This document shows positions 57,638-64,000 of a stretch of DNA of 64,000 bases, one piece after another. Numbering within the stretch: the stretch's first letter is position 1; each line of letters begins with the position of its first letter. The notes below the pieces were generated by a model. The model was given only the letters and a program-made list of their open reading frames with translations. It was not told the origin of the DNA and searched no databases. A program made the translations under genes and the position numbers. The stretch is from positions 321,341 through 385,340 of the forward strand of contig MNCI01033568.1 of assembly GCA_015680685.1 (NCBI GenBank), written 5' to 3'. This stretch comes from Gnetum montanum. Its lineage: Eukaryota; Streptophyta; Gnetopsida; Gnetales; Gnetaceae.

Positions 57638-57660
57638 AGACAGCAATAAAATGAAACCCT

Positions 57661-57720
57661 TGATGGGACGCGATATGGTGTATGCGATATTGTGTCTTCC
57701 CCTGCGATATCGCGTACGTG
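57661..57720 (+). repeat. Truncated 3' LTR stub
   Basis: TGATGGGACGCGATATGG...CGCGTACGTGA, the first 60 bases of a GATATCGC-type U3, then unrelated sequence. Marks the broken 3' end of the 53,999 element. Confidence 0.7.
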
Positions 57721-58472
57721 ATCCAATCTTTCAAGAATGAAATTAAGCCTCAACCAAATTTATAACAAATCACATATGCTAATACTTTTGTTCAACAACA
57801 ACCTGCGCCTACGATGATTGAAAACCATTCAAACCCTGAGGAATCGGCATTAGTCATGATGAAGGGGAAAGTAAAAATAGAGCACCGTGAGGTTGCATAT
57901 GGCCATCCGTCATGTGCTGGTGGGCTTCCTTGGCTCATAACCAAACAGATTTAAAAAAAAAAAGTTTAACAAGCATCCCTTGGTCATCATGTTCATGAGT
58001 CATGACTCATGACGATGACCCCATTTTGCTTTTTCTTTTTGCAGCAGAGATATGAGAAAAAGAGCAAAACCCAGCAATGATGAAAGAACACGTGAATGTA
58101 GGAGTCATGGCGGAACCTTTGACGCTCTCAAAAACATTCATGCAAATGCAATGTTTCCTCGCATGCCACGTCCCAAATTTGATTTCCGTATGACGCAAAC
58201 TTGGCCCTTCCGCCTTTGGTTACCAAAGCAGCCCTTTCGTGATTTCCGTGTGTTTGTTTATTCATTCGTACTTCCTTGTTTTCTGTGATATGTGTCATGC
58301 GGATGCCATGAATCTTGATTCCCTGCTGCCCACTTAACAATGAAATTAAGTTTCTGCTAAGATTCAGAGCAGGAAACGATTGGTAAGATTTTAATGCACA
58401 ATGCAGATTGAGGCAAGAATACAACGCAAGGCAAGGCGACCATTTCAATGTATCTGTATATATTCAGATAAA
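57721..58472. other. Probable low-copy spacer
   Basis: No recognised gene. Base composition is more balanced than in the elements (58,020-58,300). Overlapping short frames on both strands (58,007-58,448) show no family features. Confidence 0.4.
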
Positions 58473-58820
58473 ATCTCATTAGAAATTATGAAATAGGTAC
58501 CCGTTGTGGATTTAATGTGTTTCTGCAGGCTCCCGACTCCAAGGCGATCCAGACAAAATTTTAAAATTTCATCCGAAATTATGAAATAGGTACTCATTGT
58601 GGATTTAATGTGTTTCTGCAGGCTCCCCCGACTCCAAGGTGATCCCGACAAAATTTCAACGGAAATTATGAAATATATACCCATTGTGGATTTAAGGTGT
58701 TTCTGCGGGCTCCCGACTCCAAGGCGATCCGGACAAAATTTCATCGGAAATTATGAAATAGGTACCCATCGTGGATTTAATGCATTTTTGCAGGGTCCCG
58801 ACTCCAAGGCAAAGAGTTTG
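58473..58820. repeat. Minisatellite, period 85-93 bp, about four units
   Basis: GAAATTATGAAATA starts units at 58,482, 58,575, 58,662 and 58,747. Each unit contains TTTCTGCAG (or TTTTTGCAG, TTTCTGCGG) followed by GCTCCCGACTCCAAGG. Repetition creates the open frames on both strands, which I do not regard as genes. Confidence 0.85.
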
Positions 58821-59814
58821 TCAAAATTTATGTGGAATCCCAAATCTCCAGATTTTAACGGGCCTCAATATCTTTCCTCCAAATCACTAAACTATAAAAA
58901 TAGCAAGTTTATCTTTTGCAATAAATTATTTCTTTTGTTGCCCCGCTTTCTTTAAGAGAACTCAATATCAATTTCTTTGTTCATGAAATTTTGAATGGCA
59001 ACACGGAAGTTAAAAATTTTCAAAAGAATGGCAGCGCTAAAAATTTTGCTGGATTAAAAGGTTATTACTTTAAAATGCGATGGAGCCTTCCACCTTTACT
59101 TTGAATAGAATAAAATCCTTGCTTGGAGTTGGACAGGTTTCACTGCACTCTGAATCTGTTGCCCAAAGAGGAATAGGGCATCTGTCGGTTTAAGACATTA
59201 TATCCCTTTCTGGTAAGTACCTTTAGCATATGCATAGTTTTTAAAGTTCCATGAGGCTTTAAATCACATCTCTAATTAAAAATTAACTTGAGATTAAAAA
59301 GAACATTTGCATGCCAAGTTCAATGCCCTTAACTTTTAGACCAAATCTTTTAAAAAGCATTAATGATTTATACCATTGTTAAATGTTCTTAGAATAAAAG
59401 AGTGAAATCACATTTTTTTGTTAATGAGATATTGTTTAATTGGTTATATCATATGGTTTGTGGTCCCAAGGTCTGATTCTAAGGAATATGCTAATACCTA
59501 GCTTCTTGTCACAAGATTCTCTTCTAGTTCCATGTTATGGATATTGCTAGTGTTGCTTGAAGAGGAAAAATCTATGGGTTGACTTTAATGCTAGAATTTA
59601 TTATGATTAGATCTTTATTAGTCATCTAAATCCTCAACTTATTTAAAATATGAGAAAAATGTAAAATAGAATCAATGTTTCAAAGATAAGCAAATTCAAT
59701 TAGTGAGAAAACATTTGTTAGAGTGGGAATAAGGATTAGATCTATTAGTTTCAAATAACATTACTAAATATCTAAATAAAGTGGCTTCACTTTTGTAGGA
59801 ACATAGGGTACCTT
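58821..59814. other. Probable low-copy spacer
   Basis: No gene recognised. A CTGGTAAGTAC donor-like word at about 59,211 follows a balanced-composition stretch (59,080-59,200), which could be a lost exon end. Evidence is too thin to call. Confidence 0.35.
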
Positions 59815-60600
59815 TGATGAGTCACATTCAATTGGCTACATCGACAAGGACTTGTCAACTAGGCCTCATCAACAAAGTTTAGGCGATGCATGTTACCATG
59901 TGTCGACGAAGCCCCGTTGATGCAGTGTTGTTTTTGGGCTATAAATACATGCTTGCAACCACATTTATGGCAATTAAAAATTGTAGTTTCAAAGAAACTC
60001 TTGTAGTTTTTCCATTCGAAAGTTAAAATTTTTCCCTAAGTGCCTATAGAAAGAGTCATTGTGTATACGGATCTTTATTCGAGCGTTGTTGTACATAAGC
60101 ATGATAGTGTGTGTGGCAATACAGATGATATTTCCAATAAACTTTGCAACACTTTGGATAAATTAGCTATTTTATTTATACATTTAATGTTTAAATTTAT
60201 TTATTAAATGTTTTGAATTATTTATTAAATTTTTTCTAGTAATTAAGTTAATGATGTAATTAAGAAAGATAGATTACACACATAAGTATGACCACTTTGA
60301 GCATAACACATATTCACTTGGTAATCCTAATAGTGTTATTACTTGGTATGCCTTGTAGCGTAGCACTTGGTTGCCTAACAATAGATACATGGGTTCAGGA
60401 CATGTACGACAAGTGGGATTAGAATCTTATGCTAGGAATAGTTAAATGCTAGTTAATTTATTTTAGTTAATCCAATTCCTTTTATTTACATTTTGAGTAC
60501 CAAACTATAAAACATAAAATGATAGAAAATAAATGCCTCGGTTACACTTAACTATACCAACTTACATGACAAGTGTAATTGGGAAAACAATGATTGATCT
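59815..60600 (+). repeat. Gypsy LTR, type-2 U3
   Basis: Starts TGATGAGTCACATTC. U3 carries GTCGACGAAGCCCCGTTGATGC-like GC-rich words, TATAAATACATGC near 59,939, then TTTATTCGAGCGTTG and the family U5 words (ACTTGGTAATCC, GTAGCGTAGCACTTGG). The 3' end is decayed and estimated. No clear primer site follows. Confidence 0.65.
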
Positions 60601-60717
60601 TAACACAAGATTCACTTTCTACTATCCCACTTAGTTGTATGAACCTCAAGGTCAATATCATTTTCACTATACATAGAACTATAAAAGCACACTAATAATG
60701 TTATTTTGTTTTGCAAA

Positions 60718-62682
60718 ATGTCTTCTTCTTCTCACAAGCACGAAGATACCAAACCACTAGTCCCACAAGCATGCAACGTGGTATATACTCATCCAAATGA
60801 GTGTGTGTGAAACTTCACCTTTATCTTATATTAGGATGAATAGTTGTGATAGCATGATATGGAGGGAAACATTGTCTTGGCCCTTCCCCCTGCCCCCAAT
60901 AGATCTATGTTGAGGATGCTATTTAAAACCCTTAAGAAATTGGGCATAGTAGATCTTCATGAAGAATACATTGTGGATGGATATGACACTCAAAACTACT
61001 ATCCCACTAAAACACAACACAAACGAGATAGACATTAAGTGAAGCTCCATGATGCTACGAAGGGGAAACATTTTACTAAACCCTTATTCCTACTAGAACA
61101 AGATGACAATGAGGATCCTCCCTTGGGAGGTTTTCAACATGAAGATTCTCCACCCCCTATTACAGATGGCGAGGGTGTGAACCTAAACTTGCAATCCACT
61201 ATCCATAAAATAGGTTTAAGAAAAAGTGACAGCCATGGTAAGGACTTGGGCAAGCATCATAATAGTGAGGGATCTAAGGATGATTATTGTAATAAACAAC
61301 AAGGTGGTGGTAGACATCGTGGTGGCAGAGCGGTCCACCCTCCTCTTCATTCTCTTCATTTGATTCCAAACATTCCTCTTCATTTGACGATTCTCATGGA
61401 AGCTACTATCGAAATAACCATGATGAAGGTGATCAACAAGATAACAATGACCATGGAGGCTACCAAAATCAAAGGGATGGCTGAAACCATCATCGATGTC
61501 ATCAACACAAAAATGATGATGAACCTCTATTGGTGACTTGAAGTATGCTCAATATTGTGGAGGTAGTGAAAATCCAAACTAGGCATATGAAGGATAGTTA
61601 GATTAAGTGCCTAGGCATAAATAATATTCCAAGATTTGAGGGGGGATACAATTATAATCCGTAGACACATCTACAAGCTTTTCATGATGCCTTGCCTTAC
61701 AGAAGATATAAAATGAGTGGAAAAATCTCAAGCTTTTCCTAAGAACACTCATCAAGGAAGTTGAAAGCTAGTACCAGTCTTTGGAGTTGGAATCCATCTA
61801 AAGATGGAGTACCATGTTAGAGCTATTTAATGATAAATATCAGACATACTTCAGAGTGTCTAATCTAAGAAGGTAAATCCAAAGCTAGAAATAGGGAGCA
61901 CATGAACCCTTGGATGCCACAATGGAATGATATTATTCACTCTTACACCAATGCCCTAGCCATGGCTATTCTCATACAGAACAACTTCGTCACATCATAG
62001 ATGGGCTCAAAGCAAAAACATGAAGAACCCTTGGGATGTATGCCCAAGGAAGATTGTCTAAATTAAGAGCTCATTAGATCCAAAGGCTAATTAAGTAGAT
62101 AACAAAAGAAGAAGCTGAGGTATGAAAAAAGGGAAAGTGCTAAAGAGTATAATATGGATCATTCCATTAGAAAATGAGAGGTCCAATTTTGTGACAAGGA
62201 GGAATCGCCACTTGATGAAGTGGTGAATAGGAAAAGCTTACCACTTCAAAAATCTATTTTTGACATTTCCACCAAGGTTGATAAATTATGAGACTCTTTG
62301 GATGAAAAATTTCATTCCACTTTGAAGATTGCTGAAGAATCCAAAGAGCAAAATAGTGATTGTAATTGTAGGAGGCGAAAAGAAGGTGAACCTACATACC
62401 AAAGAGGTAAGGGCAAAGTTGCTATAGTAGAGGAAGCTATGGAGTTTAACTTTGATGATGAAATTGAATGTGACATCTATCAATATGAACATCCAAAGGG
62501 ATATTTCCCTATGATGTCACACTTACAAGAGTCTAGAGTGTATGCATTGAATCCTCACCTAGCTCATAGGCAAGCTCCAAGACAATTACCTTATTCTCAA
62601 GGAAATCTAAGGTAATTCCACCAACAGTAATAAGCTTACTACCTAAGTGGAACTCCTCCACAACCTTATGAACAATACCAAC
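60718..62682 (+). pseudogene. gag of a gypsy element related to G-young
   Basis: ATG at 60,718 (MSSSSHKHEDTK...), same start as G-young gag. Blocks: VVYTHPNECV, MLFKTLKKLGIVDLHEEYIV, YYPTKTQHKRDRH, an acidic/Pro block, a His/Gly-rich linker (61.2-61.35 kb), the gag core (61.6-61.85 kb), and finally CDIYQYEHPKGYFPMMSHLQ with ESRVYALNPHLAHRQ (62.47-62.57 kb), parallel to CEIYHYHHPKECC... in G-young. The 165- and 105-codon frames are pieces of it. An LTR at 62,683 cuts it off, so no pol remains. Confidence 0.8.
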
Positions 62683-63402
62683 TGATGAAGTATCATTAAG
62701 TCAATGCATTGACGAGGCCGCGTATACGTGGCTACGTTGATGGGGCCCCGTTTACGCAGCCACCTATCCTGGCCTATAAATAAGAGGGCCCCTGGCCTCA
62801 TTTAGGAATCCTTTTATCATTTGTAGCTAGACTCTTTCAATTTGTTTCCATAGGAGTTTTATCATTTTCCTAGTGCATGCCCACAGCGTGATGCTTGTAA
62901 TTGTACAGAACCTTTATTTGAGTGTGACGTACTTGGACACGCACATGATCGGCAATAAAGATCAAGATTACTTCATCATTGCAGCATTCACTTAGTTTAA
63001 TTGTTTAATTTAATTTTTAATTGTTATTGTTATTTAATTCTTTCTTAGTTAACATTTATTTATCATCATTTACTATTCCTGTTGTTAAATGCGGAATGAG
63101 TACGACTTAATCATGAGCATTTAAGTGTGACTACTTGGTAACCCAGTAGCGTACCTAGGATCTACGCTTGGTAATCCTAGTAGTAGTCATGCACGAGGTC
63201 CAAGATGTGTACGGATGATTAAGGAATGGATGCTCATCGCACTTAGGTTAGCTTAGACTTTATTTCCTATTACTCATTAGTTTAATCAATATTATTCTCC
63301 ATTGTCTCTAGGAGTAGCAATAGTTTAGGATTACATCATACGCCTCACTCTGGACTAAACCATACGTGACAAAGCAAATACTAGTCTAGGTGGGAAGACA
63401 GT
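62683..63402 (+). repeat. Gypsy LTR, type-2 U3, interrupted by the 63,403 LTR
   Basis: Starts TGATGAAGTATC at the break in gag. U3 has GACGAGGCCGCGTATACGTGGC and GGGGCCCCGTTTACGC; TATA box at 62,775-62,782. R/U5 nearly matches the 53,999 LTR (TTTATTTGAGTGTGACGTAC, GGACACGCACATGATCGG, GGTAACCCAGTAGCGTACC). It stops at GGGAAGACAGT, where another LTR begins; the rest must lie beyond the window. Confidence 0.75.
62775..62782 (+). promoter_or_regulatory. TATA box in the 62,683 LTR
   Basis: TATAAATA followed by AGAGG, same place and context as in the other gypsy LTRs of the window. Confidence 0.65.
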
Positions 63403-64000
63403 TGATGAGACGTGACATGCATAGCGTCGTGATATCACGTACGCAATATTGCGGCCACCACGATATCGCATCCCCTGCGATATCGCATCTTTCCATGCAA
63501 TATTGTGGTCCGCTGCCATATCTATAAATAAGAGGTGGCACTCCTTTCATTTTCCCAATCCTGGCTAGAAGTAGCGAAGCTCTGGCAGTTTGAACACTTC
63601 AGAGTTAGATTAATTTCCCATGTGCCTGCAGTAGGAGTCCTAGAGTGAACGGCTCTTTATTCGAGCAACTTTGTAACCTGAACACAAGTTGTGTATGGCA
63701 ATAAAGACGAACTTGATTGGATAAACCTTACAGTACATGGTTTTAATTATTGTTATTTATTGCTTTCCTAGTGTGCACGAGTATGACTTAATTACTAGCA
63801 TCTACAGATGTGTACAGCTAATCAAGGAATCGGCTGCTCGTCACAACGAGTGAGTACGACTTGACTACGAGCATTGTGACTGCTTGGTAACCCAGTAGCG
63901 TATTCTAGGATCTACGCTTGATAATCCTAGTAGTAGTCCAATGTGTACGGCTAGTTAAGGAATCGGCTACTCATCGCTAGGCTAGAACGTGTGATAAGTA
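63403..64000 (+). repeat. Gypsy LTR start, nested, running off the window
   Basis: TGATGAGACGTGACATGC, then GATATCGC-type words (63,429-63,510), TATAAATA (63,523-63,530), and R/U5 as in G-young (CCCATGTGCCTGCAGTAGGAG, TTTATTCGAGCAACTTTG, AATAAAGACG). Two copies of GTGTACxGCTA(A/G)T(C/T)AAGGAATCGGCT at 63,793 and 63,944. By its cleaner sequence it is among the younger insertions here. Confidence 0.8.

Larger units (their letters stand above)
53999..57720 (+). mobile_element. Internally deleted gypsy element, plus strand
   Basis: LTR (53,999-54,859), tRNA-Asp-type primer site (54,861-54,878), then almost at once the C-terminal end of integrase (54,955-55,180). The family's 3' non-coding region (to 57,660) and the first 60 bases of a 3' LTR (57,661-57,720) follow. 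Gag, protease, RT, RNase H and most of integrase are gone. Confidence 0.8.

Noticed and set aside
58445-58955. ORFs of 99 and 118 codons on opposite strands
   Set aside because: Both are generated by the 85-93-bp tandem repeat and have no independent support.
1-64000. rRNA or tRNA genes
   Set aside because: I saw no tRNA cloverleaf with flanking signals or rRNA segment; the tRNA-like words are primer-binding sites beside LTRs.

Overview
This 64-kb window looks like intergenic DNA from a large, repeat-rich plant genome. A gymnosperm is my best guess, but the species cannot be fixed from the sequence. It is AT-rich, I found no intact protein-coding gene, and almost everything is nested, decayed LTR retrotransposons. 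Most reading frames carry frameshifts and many TAG/TGA stops, the pattern expected from long-term C-to-T decay of methylated DNA. The small ORFs in the window are mostly pieces or shadows of these dead elements.

Layout. (1) 1-8243: part of a gypsy-like element on the minus strand ('family F', element F1). It has an LTR at 7094-8243, a primer-binding site, gag and a retropepsin. Next to the retropepsin lies an intron-bearing gene remnant on the opposite (plus) strand. (2) 8405-38772: a second family-F element (F2). Its paired LTRs are 8405-9895 and 37261-38772, flanked by GAGCT/AAGCT. It has gag and retropepsin, but I see no reverse transcriptase or integrase. Its interior carries a fragment of a plant aspartic protease gene (about 15.0-15.6 kb), a transketolase fragment (about 23.6-24.1 kb), a CpG-rich block, and the same plus-strand spliced gene remnant as F1. 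Three later insertions sit inside F2: a solo LTR (11543-13871, TSD ACTAG), a gag-only copia-like element (16102-22529), and a copia element (24610-31736). The copia element itself contains a solo gypsy LTR (27738-28524, TSD TGGAC).

(3) 38778-53505: an older non-chromovirus gypsy element on the minus strand (G-old). It had already lost protease-RT-RNase H when a related younger element (G-young, 41608-51442, TSD ATATC, tRNA-Asp-type primer site) inserted into its gag. F2 probably inserted into or beside the 3' LTR of G-old. (4) 53999-57720: a plus-strand gypsy remnant in which the primer site lies about 80 bp from the integrase C-terminus, ending in four perfect 46-bp repeats and a 60-bp LTR stub. 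(5) 57721-59814: mostly unique sequence with an 85-93-bp minisatellite. (6) 59815-64000: another plus-strand gypsy LTR plus gag, truncated by a second LTR (62683) that is interrupted by a third (63403), which runs off the window.

The most interesting item is family F: gag-protease elements apparently without RT or integrase, carrying a conserved antisense, intron-bearing gene remnant and, in F2, fragments of two host enzymes. All boundaries were read by eye from TG...CA ends, target-site duplications, primer-binding sites and polypurine tracts. Nothing was aligned computationally.
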